17,970 bases of DNA, from positions 1-17,970 of the forward strand of contig JASHQO010000218.1 of NCBI GenBank assembly GCA_030039105.1. The letters are read 5' to 3'. This stretch comes from Xanthobacteraceae bacterium (GTDB taxonomy: Bacteria; Pseudomonadota; Alphaproteobacteria; Rhizobiales; Xanthobacteraceae). The position numbers and the translations under genes are program-made. The number at the start of each line of letters is the position of its first letter. Positions within the stretch are counted from its first letter, which is position 1. Under the pieces are notes generated by a model. The model worked only from the letters and a program-made list of their open reading frames with translations. It searched no databases and had not been told where the DNA came from. Of this stretch, positions 7,592 through 14,721 are shown one piece after another.

Positions 7592-7614
7592 TCGCATAGA
7601 CGACAGGTGTTCCG

Positions 7615-8607
7615 ATGGCTCTGCACTTCCTCCTCACCAAAGCCGCCAAGACCCTCTCCCTGGCGGCCGTTTTCACGATGAAGGATGAGGAGGCGGAGGC
7701 CACGTTCCGCCGCATCCGTTGGGCCGACACGAACGGCGACCCGGTTTGCCCGCACTGTGGCAGCGTTGACGCCTACGATTGCCGCCGGTTGAAGGGCGCG
7801 CCCCGGTTCCGCTGCCGTGGCTGTAAAAAGGATTTCTCGATCACGTCCGGCACCCTGTTCGCCAGCCACAAGCTGCCCATCCGCTGCTACCTCGCGGCCA
7901 TTGCCATCTTCTGTAACGAGGTAAAGGGCAAGTCGGCGCTGGCCCTGTCCCGCGACCTGTGCGTCTCCTACAAATGCGCGTTCGTTTTGCTGCACAAGCT
8001 GCGCGAAGCGATGGCGGCCGAATTGAAAGGTCGCGTAGTCGGCGGAGAGGGCAAGGTAGCGGAAGTGGATGCCGGCTATTTCGGTGGCTATGTGAAGCCG
8101 GCCAATCTGAAACCGCATCGCGTTGACCGCCGCTTTTTCGAACACCAGTCCGGCAAGCGCAAGGCAGTGATCGTGATCCGTGAACGCGATGGCAGCACGC
8201 TCCCCGCCGTGTTCCGCTCGGAAGGCCAAGCCTTGAACTGGATCAAGTCGCGCATCGCCAAGGGTACGGTTGTCAACGCGGACGAAAGCCCGAACTGGAA
8301 CGAGCTACACAGCCGCTTTGAAATGAAGCGCATCAACCACGAGGAAGCCTACAGCTTCGACGGCGCTTGCACGAATTGGGCGGAGGAATTTTTCAGCCGC
8401 ATGCGCCGGGGCGAGATCGGCCACCATCACCACGTAGCCGGCCCGTATTTGCTCCGCTATGCGCAAGAAGCGTCCTGGCGGGAGGATCACCGCCGCTCCT
8501 CAAATGGCGAACAGGTGAGCCGCGTGGCGATGCTGGCGCTGGCCAACAAGCCGAGCGTGGATTTTGCCGGATACTGGCAGAGGCACAATCAGGCTGCCAA
8601 AGGCTGA
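7615..8607 (+). CDS. IS1595-family transposase (ISXO2-like DDE)
   Basis: Encodes 330 aa, the normal size for the larger IS1595 groups. The N-terminal zinc ribbon has Cys45, 48, 67 and 70 (CPHCGS...CRGCKKDFS), followed by SGTLFASHKLP. The DDE region shows Asp152 in EVDAGYFGGY, Asp223 in NADESPNW, and the third acid probably Glu257 in TNWAEEFFSRMRRGEIG, with HHHHVAGPYLL and WREDHRR after it. ATG 7615 has CAGGTG just upstream and a sigma-70 type promoter 27 bases before. It overlaps the convergent passenger gene by 19 bp at its 3' end. No damage is visible, so it may be active. It acts on the 26-bp ends of this element. Confidence 0.95.
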   Translation: MALHFLLTKAAKTLSLAAVFTMKDEEAEATFRRIRWADTNGDPVCPHCGSVDAYDCRRLKGAPRFRCRGCKKDFSITSGTLFASHKLPIRCYLAAIAIFCNEVKGKSALALSRDLCVSYKCAFVLLHKLREAMAAELKGRVVGGEGKVAEVDAGYFGGYVKPANLKPHRVDRRFFEHQSGKRKAVIVIRERDGSTLPAVFRSEGQALNWIKSRIAKGTVVNADESPNWNELHSRFEMKRINHEEAYSFDGACTNWAEEFFSRMRRGEIGHHHHVAGPYLLRYAQEASWREDHRRSSNGEQVSRVAMLALANKPSVDFAGYWQRHNQAAKG

Positions 8608-9131
8608 CGCGGGTCTGCCCAATGATGGAAACGCGCGGCAGATTTTGCAACTTCCGTGCTCGATTCTACAGCGAGCTTATAACTCATACGCTGCAAGCAA
8701 CGCGCTGTGGCTGGCCATTGCAACATAATCGTAATGATCGCTCCGCGTAGCGCGCTAACTGCTAGCTCAAACGCTTCGGGATGAGAGCTTCTGAGATTGC
8801 GCAAATCGTCAAACAATTCGTCGGGTTCTTCATTCTTATTAGTCTTGGGTTCTGGCATCCCGTCTTCCATCCATTGTGCAAGTCGATATGCCATGTCCCG
8901 ATCAGGAACAACCTCCGATACTTCGACGATAAATTTCTTGACGCTCTCAGGAATGATGTGGCTATCGAGAACACGATCAAGCCACTGCTTTTGTGCTTTC
9001 AGTGCAGCCCGAGCGGCTTCAATACGGGAGCAATCATCCTTTAGCCTGAGCAGGTATTGCCGCAACAATCGCCCGAGACTAGCGGCGATAACGACCGCTA
9101 CAATTACTGCAATTGCAACGTGGACGGTCAT
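8589..9131 (-). CDS. Passenger membrane-anchored protein, function unknown
   Basis: Encodes 180 aa. Residues 4-20 (VAIAVIVAVVIAASLG) form one membrane helix, followed by a charged helical stretch about 22-55 that may coil, then a soluble part with VPDRDMAYRLAQWMEDG and an acidic NKNEEPDELFDDL segment. Its ATG overlaps the stop of the 114-aa gene (ATGA at 9128-9131), so translation is probably coupled. I recognise no family. The base composition looks more AT-rich than the host genes. Being a one-helix anchor beside a two-helix protein suggests a membrane complex, which is inference. Confidence 0.68.
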   Translation of the reverse strand: MTVHVAIAVIVAVVIAASLGRLLRQYLLRLKDDCSRIEAARAALKAQKQWLDRVLDSHIIPESVKKFIVEVSEVVPDRDMAYRLAQWMEDGMPEPKTNKNEEPDELFDDLRNLRSSHPEAFELAVSALRGAIITIMLQWPATARCLQRMSYKLAVESSTEVAKSAARFHHWADPRQPLAA

Positions 9132-9472
9132 TGATCTTCACCCAACTCCGGCGAGGGTAACGGCAGCTCAGGTTCAACTCGCAGACGACCTCTTCGTCTA
9201 CTCACAAAATCGCGAAAATCATCCCTGTCCGCAGCTAATCCTTGGCCGGCCGCCCGATGGAAGATGAGCGTCCGAATGATTTCGGCTGCGGGTTCTAGGA
9301 TATAGATAATGACTACGAAGGCAATGCACCAAGCCGGCGCTATACCGTGCGCCATCAAAAGTGCGGCAATGACAGCCAAGAAGCATAAAACGAATCGCCG
9401 TCCTGTGACCCCGACTTTACCCGCGCGGTCCATAAAAGTCTTGAGAAGAGCATTCCAGTCTTTTGCCGTCAT
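9128..9472 (-). CDS. Passenger two-helix membrane protein, function unknown
   Basis: Encodes 114 aa. Two hydrophobic helices at about 27-45 and 47-65 are separated by only GIAPAW and surrounded by basic residues. The last 45 residues are charged and end in a proline- and glutamate-rich tail. It lies 33 bp after the 163-aa gene on the same strand and overlaps the start of the next by 4 bp, giving a three-gene operon 9997-8589. No family is recognised. A holin-like or immunity-like role is possible from shape alone, but there is nothing specific to support it. Confidence 0.65.
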   Translation of the reverse strand: MTAKDWNALLKTFMDRAGKVGVTGRRFVLCFLAVIAALLMAHGIAPAWCIAFVVIIYILEPAAEIIRTLIFHRAAGQGLAADRDDFRDFVSRRRGRLRVEPELPLPSPELGEDQ

Positions 9473-9505
9473 TATTAAGAGCGCGTAAAATTGGCCTCCC
9501 GACCC

Positions 9506-9997
9506 CTAACGTCCTATGGTTGCGGATGCTTTAGTCTGGGTCAACCGGCCGGTAAGCCGCCACCGCTTCGGCACCCCGTCGCCGATCCGCTCCACCGTCT
9601 TGCCGGCATTGGTTTCGAGGCAAGATCGTATCCCGGCCGCCACGCCGTTCCGCTGGGCCGTAGTCGCGTCCCGGATGCCCTTGGCGGCCAGGACGGCGGC
9701 CGTAATCTCCGCGACCGTGAGCGGCCCGGAGGCCGTGCGCAGTACGTCTAGCGCCTCCCGAAACAGGGTGCCGCGCTTGAACCACGGATTGGTCCGTTGC
9801 CGGCGGCGAACGGCAATCGTCGCGACGTTAAATTCCGGGTTGAATATCTTGATGACCGCCTCGACGTGTTTCATCGCGTCGGCTAGGCGCTCGCCCTCCG
9901 CCTTGTTGGCTTGTATTCGTCCGCCGATGTCGGCGTGCAGCCGAACCAGGTAGTTCACGGCGGGGTGGTTAGGCGTAGCTTTGAAAGCGTGGGGCAT
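9506..9997 (-). CDS. Conserved IS1595-associated hypothetical protein
   Basis: Encodes 163 aa starting MPHAFKATPNHPAVNYLV. An N-terminal helix pair rich in charged residues carries LHADIGGRIQANKAEGERLADAMKHVE (about 20-46). A conserved NPWFKRGTLFREALDVLR follows, then a C-terminal part with GPLTVAEITAAVLAAKGI, which looks like a winged helix as in MarR-like or HARE-type domains. The ending GVPKRWRL suits a wing strand. I recall relatives as hypothetical genes beside such transposases, which is memory, not a search result. The GGAG-containing ribosome site is partly inside a hairpin (10006-10025). It is the gene next to the right end of the element, and dprA reads in the same direction. Confidence 0.72.
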   Translation of the reverse strand: MPHAFKATPNHPAVNYLVRLHADIGGRIQANKAEGERLADAMKHVEAVIKIFNPEFNVATIAVRRRQRTNPWFKRGTLFREALDVLRTASGPLTVAEITAAVLAAKGIRDATTAQRNGVAAGIRSCLETNAGKTVERIGDGVPKRWRLTGRLTQTKASATIGR

Positions 9998-10005
9998 GCG
10001 TTGCT

Positions 10006-10025
10006 CCTGTGAATTTCCTCACAGG
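10006..10025 (-). promoter_or_regulatory. Hairpin at the ribosome site of the 163-aa gene
   Basis: On the minus strand CCTGTGA-GGAAAT-TCACAGG forms a perfect 7-bp stem with a 6-base loop. The AGGAG ribosome site is built from the last bases of the 3' arm, so folding would hide it. It could equally be a DNA operator. Confidence 0.45.
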
Positions 10026-10047
10026 TAGCGACGCTAGGGATTCAGTT

Positions 10048-10073
10048 CTTGTGGCGTTTGCGCCATAATACCG
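10048..10073 (-). repeat. Right terminal inverted repeat of the element
   Basis: Reverse complement of 6381-6406 over all 26 bases. It contains the same TGGCG/CGCCA internal repeat at 10052-10065. Confidence 0.96.
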
Positions 10074-10081
10074 CGCGGCCC
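10074..10081. repeat. Target-site duplication, right copy (CGCGGCCC)
   Basis: Exact match to 6373-6380, directly outside the right terminal repeat. Confidence 0.95.
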
Positions 10082-10162
10082 AACGTTCTGGCTGCGGATC
10101 AAGCGCAGCCAGTCGACGCGCTGCGCATCGGTGAGACGGATAGCTTGGGTTGGCGTGTTCAC
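10074..10162 (-). pseudogene. dprA: dprA 5' fragment (first 29 codons)
   Basis: From GTG at 10162 (with GGGGGC upstream) the frame reads VNTPTQAIRL, then DAQRVDWLRLIRSQNVGP, the normal DprA N-terminus (LRLIRSQNVGPRTFRALI). It breaks at the target duplication after Pro29. Skipping the element and one copy of the 8-bp repeat, the next codons are RTFRALINHFGG from the fragment at 6372 downward, in frame. An in-frame TAA 36 bases upstream of the GTG bounds the start. Confidence 0.93.
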
Positions 10163-10358
10163 TATGCCCCCGTCGCGGTCGCGACCCTTGGTCGGCGATT
10201 ATAGCTAAAAAATAAAAATCAGGCTCGAACGGCATGTTTACTGCTGGCGCAAGCGCTATTGTCCGTCGCCGACGTCTCTATTGCAAAGCGATGGGCAAAG
10301 CCGCAGACTCCGCGCAGGGGCGTGATAGTGGTGGGCTTCTGTCGGTGGAGGATGAACT

Positions 10359-12116
10359 TTGCGCGGCAATCTGGCCAAGCGCGCGTTTCACGTCGCGCTG
10401 ATCAAGCCGTCCCACTATGACGCCGACGGCTATGTCATCCAATGGCGGCGCTCGACACTGCCGTCGAATTCGCTGGCTAGCGTCCATGGCCTGGTGATCG
10501 AATGCGCGCGCAGTCGCGCGCTTGGCCCCGATGTCGATATCGAGGTCGAGGCCTGCGATGAGTGCAATACAGTCGTTGACGTGAGGGCGGTCGCCAAGCG
10601 CATCCGCTCGGCCGGCGGCGGCATGGTCGGCCTGATTGGCGTGCAGTCGAATCAATATCCCCGCGCGCTCGATCTCGGCCGCCAATTCCGCGAGTTCGGC
10701 CTGGCCGTGGTCATGGGCGGATTTCACGTCTCCGGCTGCATCGCCATGCTGCCGACCTTGTCGGCGGACCTGCAAGAGGCGCTCGACCTCGGCATCACGC
10801 TGTTTGCCGGCGAAGCCGAGGGACGTATGGCCGATCTGTTGCGCGATGTCGCCGCGGGTCAAGCCAAGCCGATCTACAATTACCTGAGCGACATGCCGGA
10901 GATGGCTGCGGCGGTCTACCCGATCCTGCCGCGCGAGGTGGTGACGCGGGTCGCCGGTCATTATTCGAGCTTCGATGCCGGCCGCGGCTGCCCATTCCAG
11001 TGCAGCTTCTGCACCATCATCAACGTGCAGGGACGAAAATCGCGCTACCGCACGCCGGACGACGTCGAAGCCATCGTGCGAGCGAATGCGGCCCAGGGCA
11101 TCACCCGTTTCTTCATCACCGACGACAATTTTGCGAGGAACCGCAACTGGGAGCCGATCCTTGATCGCCTGATCGAGTTGCGCGAGCGGGAAAAATTCAA
11201 CATTCGCCTGCTCATTCAGGTCGACACCTTGTGCCACCGCATCTCGAATTTCATCGCCAAGGCGGCGCGTGCTGGCTGCACCGCGGTGTTCATCGGGCTC
11301 GAAAACATCAATCCCGAATCCCTGATGGGCACCAAGAAGCGCCAGAACAAGATCTGGGAATACCGCGAGATGCTGCTCGCTTGGCGCGCGCAGAAGGTCA
11401 TGACCTATGCGGGCTACATCCTCGGCTTCCCGACCGACACACCGGAATCGACCGCCCGCGATATCGAGATCATCAAGCGGGAGTTGCCGGTCGATATCCT
11501 TGAGTTCTTCTATCTGACGCCGCTGCCGGGCTCCGAGGATCACAAGAATCTTTATCTTCGCGGGGTGCCCATGGACCCCGACATGAACAAATACGATCTC
11601 GAGCACGCCTGCACCGCGCACCCGATGATGTCGAAAGAGACCTGGATCGCGGTCTATACCGATGCCTGGGCGCGCTACTATACCGACGAACACGTCGAGA
11701 CGATCATGCGGCGCGCCGTCGCCTCCGGCGTCAACCGCACCAAGGTTCTGGATTCGCTGACCATCTTCGCCGGCTCGGCGCGCATCGAGGGCGTGCATCC
11801 GCTGCAATTCGGCTTCTTGCGGCGGAAGATCCGCACGCAGCGGCGCCACGGCATGCCGATCGTAAGTCCTTTTATATTCTATCCGTGGCGCGCCGCGAAT
11901 TTTCTCAACGTTACAGCGCAATGGCTCCGGCTGATGTGGCGCTACCGCCGCATCATGGCCCGCGTCGTCGCCGATCCAGCCTCGCGCAAGCATTTTGACG
12001 AAGCCCTGCGGCCGCACACGCAGCCCGGCGAGACCGATCACTTCGTCGAAGCGTTCGCCGATAAGATTCCGCACACCCATGGCGCGCCGATGCGCCTGCC
12101 GGCTGCGGCCGGGTGA
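10359..12116 (+). CDS. B12-binding-domain-type radical SAM protein, substrate unknown
   Basis: Encodes 585 aa. Residues about 85-165 look like a cobalamin-binding-type Rossmann domain (GLIGVQSNQYP, VVMGGFHVSG). The radical SAM core follows, with the 4Fe-4S ligands Cys211, 215 and 218 in GRGCPFQCSFCTI, and later FITDDNFARN, FIGLENINPESL and GYILGFPTDT. The C-terminal 130 residues contain PFIFYPWRAANFLN and several basic stretches, possibly a membrane-associated tail. No classic DxHxxG cobalamin ligand is seen. The start is TTG 10359, 6 bases after GGAGGA; an ATG at 10352 is out of frame. It converges on plsY with a 6-bp gap. HpnP/HpnJ hopanoid enzymes are distant architectural relatives; no substrate can be named. 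Confidence 0.88.
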   Translation: MRGNLAKRAFHVALIKPSHYDADGYVIQWRRSTLPSNSLASVHGLVIECARSRALGPDVDIEVEACDECNTVVDVRAVAKRIRSAGGGMVGLIGVQSNQYPRALDLGRQFREFGLAVVMGGFHVSGCIAMLPTLSADLQEALDLGITLFAGEAEGRMADLLRDVAAGQAKPIYNYLSDMPEMAAAVYPILPREVVTRVAGHYSSFDAGRGCPFQCSFCTIINVQGRKSRYRTPDDVEAIVRANAAQGITRFFITDDNFARNRNWEPILDRLIELREREKFNIRLLIQVDTLCHRISNFIAKAARAGCTAVFIGLENINPESLMGTKKRQNKIWEYREMLLAWRAQKVMTYAGYILGFPTDTPESTARDIEIIKRELPVDILEFFYLTPLPGSEDHKNLYLRGVPMDPDMNKYDLEHACTAHPMMSKETWIAVYTDAWARYYTDEHVETIMRRAVASGVNRTKVLDSLTIFAGSARIEGVHPLQFGFLRRKIRTQRRHGMPIVSPFIFYPWRAANFLNVTAQWLRLMWRYRRIMARVVADPASRKHFDEALRPHTQPGETDHFVEAFADKIPHTHGAPMRLPAAAG

Positions 12117-12122
12117 TGCGTG

Positions 12123-12722
12123 CTACGTCTTGGCGCCGCCGCCAATCTTGCTTTCGGTGCCGTTCAGCAGCCGCGCGATGTTGGCGCGGTGCATGAACCA
12201 CAGCAGGACCGACAACGGCAGAAATAAGCCGGCAAGCCAAAAATCGCCGAGCCATCCCAAAATCACCGGCGTCGCCGCGCTGGCAACGAGCGCGGCGAGC
12301 GATGAGTGGCGGAACACGAAGGCGACCACTAGCCAGATGGCGCAAAACGCAAGCGCGACCGGCCAGACCAGGCCGAGGAGGAGGCCGATATAGGTCGCGA
12401 CCCCTTTGCCGCCTTTGAACTTGAGCCACACCGGAAACAAATGACCGAGAAACGCGCCGAGCGCGGCGACAAGCGCTGCGTCGGCGCCGGCGAAACGCTG
12501 TGCGACGACCACCGCGACTGTGCCCTTGAGCATGTCGCCGAGCAGCGTCGCCGCGGCGAGGCCCTTGTGGCCGGTCCGTAAAACGTTGGTAGCGCCGATA
12601 TTGCCGGAACCGACGCTGCGCAAATCGGGCCCGCCGGTCAGCCGCGTCAGCAGAATGCCGAATGGGATGGAGCCGCACAGATAGCCGAAGACGAAAGCCG
12701 CCGCGGTGACGGGGAGGCTCAT
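12123..12722 (-). CDS. plsY: Acyl-phosphate:glycerol-3-phosphate acyltransferase
   Basis: Inner-membrane enzyme that moves an acyl group from acyl-phosphate to glycerol-3-phosphate, giving lysophosphatidate, the first committed step of phospholipid synthesis. It is 199 aa with about five membrane helices. The conserved loops are all present: GYLCGSIPFG (about 12-21), SGNIGATNVLRT, and GHLFPVWLKFKGGKGVAT, which bind phosphate and glycerol-3-phosphate. The start is ATG 12722. The pyrB stop is only 4 bp upstream, so the two are likely cotranscribed and coupled. A longer open frame upstream exists only as the pyrB shadow. The family call is secure. Confidence 0.97.
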   Translation of the reverse strand: MSLPVTAAAFVFGYLCGSIPFGILLTRLTGGPDLRSVGSGNIGATNVLRTGHKGLAAATLLGDMLKGTVAVVVAQRFAGADAALVAALGAFLGHLFPVWLKFKGGKGVATYIGLLLGLVWPVALAFCAIWLVVAFVFRHSSLAALVASAATPVILGWLGDFWLAGLFLPLSVLLWFMHRANIARLLNGTESKIGGGAKT

Positions 12723-12726
12723 GGAT

Positions 12727-14169
12727 TCAGCCGGCGTGCGCCTTCCGTGCGCCGTCGCGCGGCTCAAAGCCCGCGGCAAGGGCGTCGGCGGCGTTGCGGT
12801 AAATGATGTGGTGCTTGAGCTTGTCGCTTGGCAGGCGCATGAGCGCCGCCAAGTCCGGCGCAAACGTCTTTCGCGTCGCATCGGCGATGACGAATTGCAC
12901 CGAGGCATCGCTCTCGATGTCTTTCTCGCAATAGACGCAGCGAAGCGCGCAGCGCTGCCGGGCATCCTCGTCGACCAGGTAGAACTTGTTGGCGGCGTAT
13001 TGCCGTTCCGCCGGGTCGACGGTGATGCAATTGGGATTGTCGCAGGAGAAGCCGGTGCCGATCGGCTGCATATAGACCGGAAAACTCGGCTCGGCGAAGC
13101 CGCCATGGAATTGATGCAGCGAATTATTCTTGTGCAAGTGCAACAGCAGTGAGATCAGCGCCATGCGCACCGGAACGCCGTAGGCCGCCTGCTGGAAGTA
13201 GACGGCGCGGCGGTCGGTATCGAGCGACGCATCGAGCTCGTTGACGCGCGGCAGCGGGTGCATGACGCTGGCGTCGGAATATTTCGCTTCGCCCAGGAAT
13301 TTTGCATCGATCTTCGGATAGGGCCGGTCCTTCTCGGCCCAGCGCTCCTTCTGGAAGCGCGTGACATAGACCGCGTCGGTCTTCTTCTGCAGCAGCGGTC
13401 CGTAGTCGGTTTCTGGATCGGAATAGAGCGAGAGCTGGTGTGGCTGGTCGGCAGTAACGTACAGCGCGTCGATCGAGCCGCCGTTCGGCTGGCCGGGATC
13501 CTTCGATACCATGCGGCAGTGGAATTCCTCGCGCAGCCGACGGTCGACGTGCCCCGGCAGTTCCATGCCGGGCGCGGGCAGGGGATCGATGGTGGCGCCG
13601 AAGCGAGCCAGCGCATAGACGAAGGAATGGATGGTGCGGCTGCCTTTGAGGTCGCCGGAGATCGCGACCTTCATGTTCTTGAGGCTCTTCTTTTTCGAGC
13701 GCAGCGTGAATAGATCGCACAGCGTTTGCGTCGGGTGCTCGTGCGCGCCGTCGCCGCCGTTGATGACGGGAACTTGCGAATATTCCGCCGCGAGCCGCGC
13801 CGCGCCGTCACGCGGATGGCGGATGACGACGACGTCGGAATAGTTGGAGATGACGCGGATGGTGTCGGCTAGGCTTTCGCCCTTGGCCGCCGAGCTCACC
13901 GTCGGGTCGGCGCTGGTGATGTTGGCGCCGCCGAGCCGCAGCATGGCGCTTTCGAACGACAACCGGGTGCGGGTCGACGGCTCATAGAACAGGCTCGCGA
14001 GAATGGATTTTGCCGCGATATCGGTGCTGTGCCCGATGCGGTAGGGTACGTTGGGATCAGCGAGTTCCTTCAAAAACCCCTGCGCGACCTCGAAGATCGT
14101 CTCGATCTCCTTATTGCTGAGGTCGTTGATCGAGATGATGTGACGCGTGAGCGGCCGGGCTTTGGTCAT
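12727..14169 (-). CDS. pyrB: Aspartate carbamoyltransferase with a C-terminal PyrI-like zinc domain
   Basis: Condenses carbamoyl phosphate and aspartate, the second step of pyrimidine synthesis. It is 480 aa, while PyrB alone is about 310. The catalytic part resembles the E. coli form: HIISINDLS (10-18), carbamoyl-phosphate STRTR (65-69), HPTQT (145-149) and HPLPRVNEL (304-312). An extra segment of about 30 residues (223-260) precedes YVTRFQKERW. After about residue 345 an extension has CDNPNC (C376, C381) and CVYCEK (C411, C414), which copies the four-Cys zinc site of PyrI. The allosteric nucleotide domain of PyrI is not seen. The start is ATG 14169; the open frame extends to 14445 without PyrB character. 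It is followed directly by plsY. Confidence 0.93.
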   Translation of the reverse strand: MTKARPLTRHIISINDLSNKEIETIFEVAQGFLKELADPNVPYRIGHSTDIAAKSILASLFYEPSTRTRLSFESAMLRLGGANITSADPTVSSAAKGESLADTIRVISNYSDVVVIRHPRDGAARLAAEYSQVPVINGGDGAHEHPTQTLCDLFTLRSKKKSLKNMKVAISGDLKGSRTIHSFVYALARFGATIDPLPAPGMELPGHVDRRLREEFHCRMVSKDPGQPNGGSIDALYVTADQPHQLSLYSDPETDYGPLLQKKTDAVYVTRFQKERWAEKDRPYPKIDAKFLGEAKYSDASVMHPLPRVNELDASLDTDRRAVYFQQAAYGVPVRMALISLLLHLHKNNSLHQFHGGFAEPSFPVYMQPIGTGFSCDNPNCITVDPAERQYAANKFYLVDEDARQRCALRCVYCEKDIESDASVQFVIADATRKTFAPDLAALMRLPSDKLKHHIIYRNAADALAAGFEPRDGARKAHAG

Positions 14170-14270
14170 CAAAGCGCTGCTATAGGCCCAATCCGCGCGG
14201 TCCGGCAAGCCTTCTCGCGGTTGCCGCAGGTGGTGTACACCGGATTCACTCCCGCCGGACCGATCGGTGT

Positions 14271-14290
14271 CATTGCACCATGGAACAATG
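14271..14290. promoter_or_regulatory. 20-bp quasi-palindrome between pyrB and the exported-protein gene
   Basis: CATTG-N2-CCATGG-N2-CAATG, with 16 of 20 bases symmetric, lies in the 196-bp divergent gap. It could bind a dimeric regulator of either gene. There is no further evidence. Confidence 0.3.
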
Positions 14291-14365
14291 GCACCGCCGC
14301 GTTGTTCTGACTGGCGGGGAAACGGACGCAGCGGACGGGAGCTCTGTACGCCCGAGGAGGCGAAC

Positions 14366-14686
14366 ATGGCGAATGGAACCTTAACGCTTTGCGTCGCTAC
14401 GGCGGGAATGGCCGCCGCTCTTTCGCTCACGACTGTGACGACCACCTTTGCCGAACCTCGATGGGGTACGGCCGCTGCCGTCGGAGCCGGCGTTGGCCTT
14501 GCGATCGGTGCGGCGGCGGCGACCGCGGCTAACTCCTCCTACAATGGCTATGGTGCGGGCTATTACGACTATGACCCGGATGCCGTCGTCGTCACGCCAT
14601 CGCCCGGCTATTACGACGCGGCGCCCGGCTGGTCCTACGCCGTGCCGCGTCCGGGCGAATGCCGCTTCTCTATTCGCGGCTGCTAG
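14366..14686 (+). CDS. Small exported glycine-zipper, tyrosine-rich protein
   Basis: Encodes 106 aa from ATG 14366, with a strong GAGGAGG ribosome site 5 bases upstream; the longer frame from 14267 has no ribosome site. Residues about 8-30 form a signal peptide with probable cleavage after TFA. The mature part has an Ala/Gly helix GAGVGLAIGAAAATAANS, like glycine-zipper outer-membrane or periplasmic proteins. A Tyr/Asp/Pro-rich section (YNGYGAGYYDYDPD) follows, with a C-terminal CRFSIRGC pair of Cys. Similar short exported proteins are common in Hyphomicrobiales as hypotheticals. It probably sits in the envelope; its function is unknown. It converges on ruvX, 35 bp apart. Confidence 0.78.
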   Translation: MANGTLTLCVATAGMAAALSLTTVTTTFAEPRWGTAAAVGAGVGLAIGAAAATAANSSYNGYGAGYYDYDPDAVVVTPSPGYYDAAPGWSYAVPRPGECRFSIRGC

Positions 14687-14721
14687 CGAGGGACGTGCGT
14701 CCCGAGAAACCCAAAGAATGC

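Larger units (their letters stand above)
6381..10073. mobile_element. IS1595-family compound element with passenger genes, inserted in dprA
   Basis: A 3,693-bp element delimited by 26-bp perfect terminal inverted repeats and an exact 8-bp target duplication. It carries an IS1595-type transposase (7615-8607), a divergent DUF6471 gene (7270-7509) and four unrecognised genes at 6527-7273, 8589-9131, 9128-9472 and 9506-9997. Most IS1595 elements are near 1 kb, but the ISNha5 group is known for larger size and passengers. The ends beginning CGGTATT fit my memory of that group's CGGnnTT ends, which should be checked. All frames inside look intact, so it may be mobile. It separates the first 29 codons of dprA from the rest. 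Confidence 0.93.

Noticed and set aside
8589..9472. Toxin-antitoxin pair
   Set aside because: Overlap and small size fit, but there is no toxin motif and no DNA-binding antitoxin, and both proteins have membrane helices.
6381..10073. Composite transposon or integron
   Set aside because: Only one transposase and one pair of 26-bp ends are present; no integrase, attC sites or flanking IS copies.
10278..12080. A 600-codon open frame on the minus strand
   Set aside because: It lies opposite the radical SAM gene, which has clear motifs and a ribosome site. The frame is Arg/Asp-rich without family character, as expected from the antisense of GC-rich coding DNA.
14170..14445. N-terminal extension of PyrB
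   Set aside because: The added residues have no PyrB similarity, run into the neighbour's promoter region, and pass the natural start MTKARPL.
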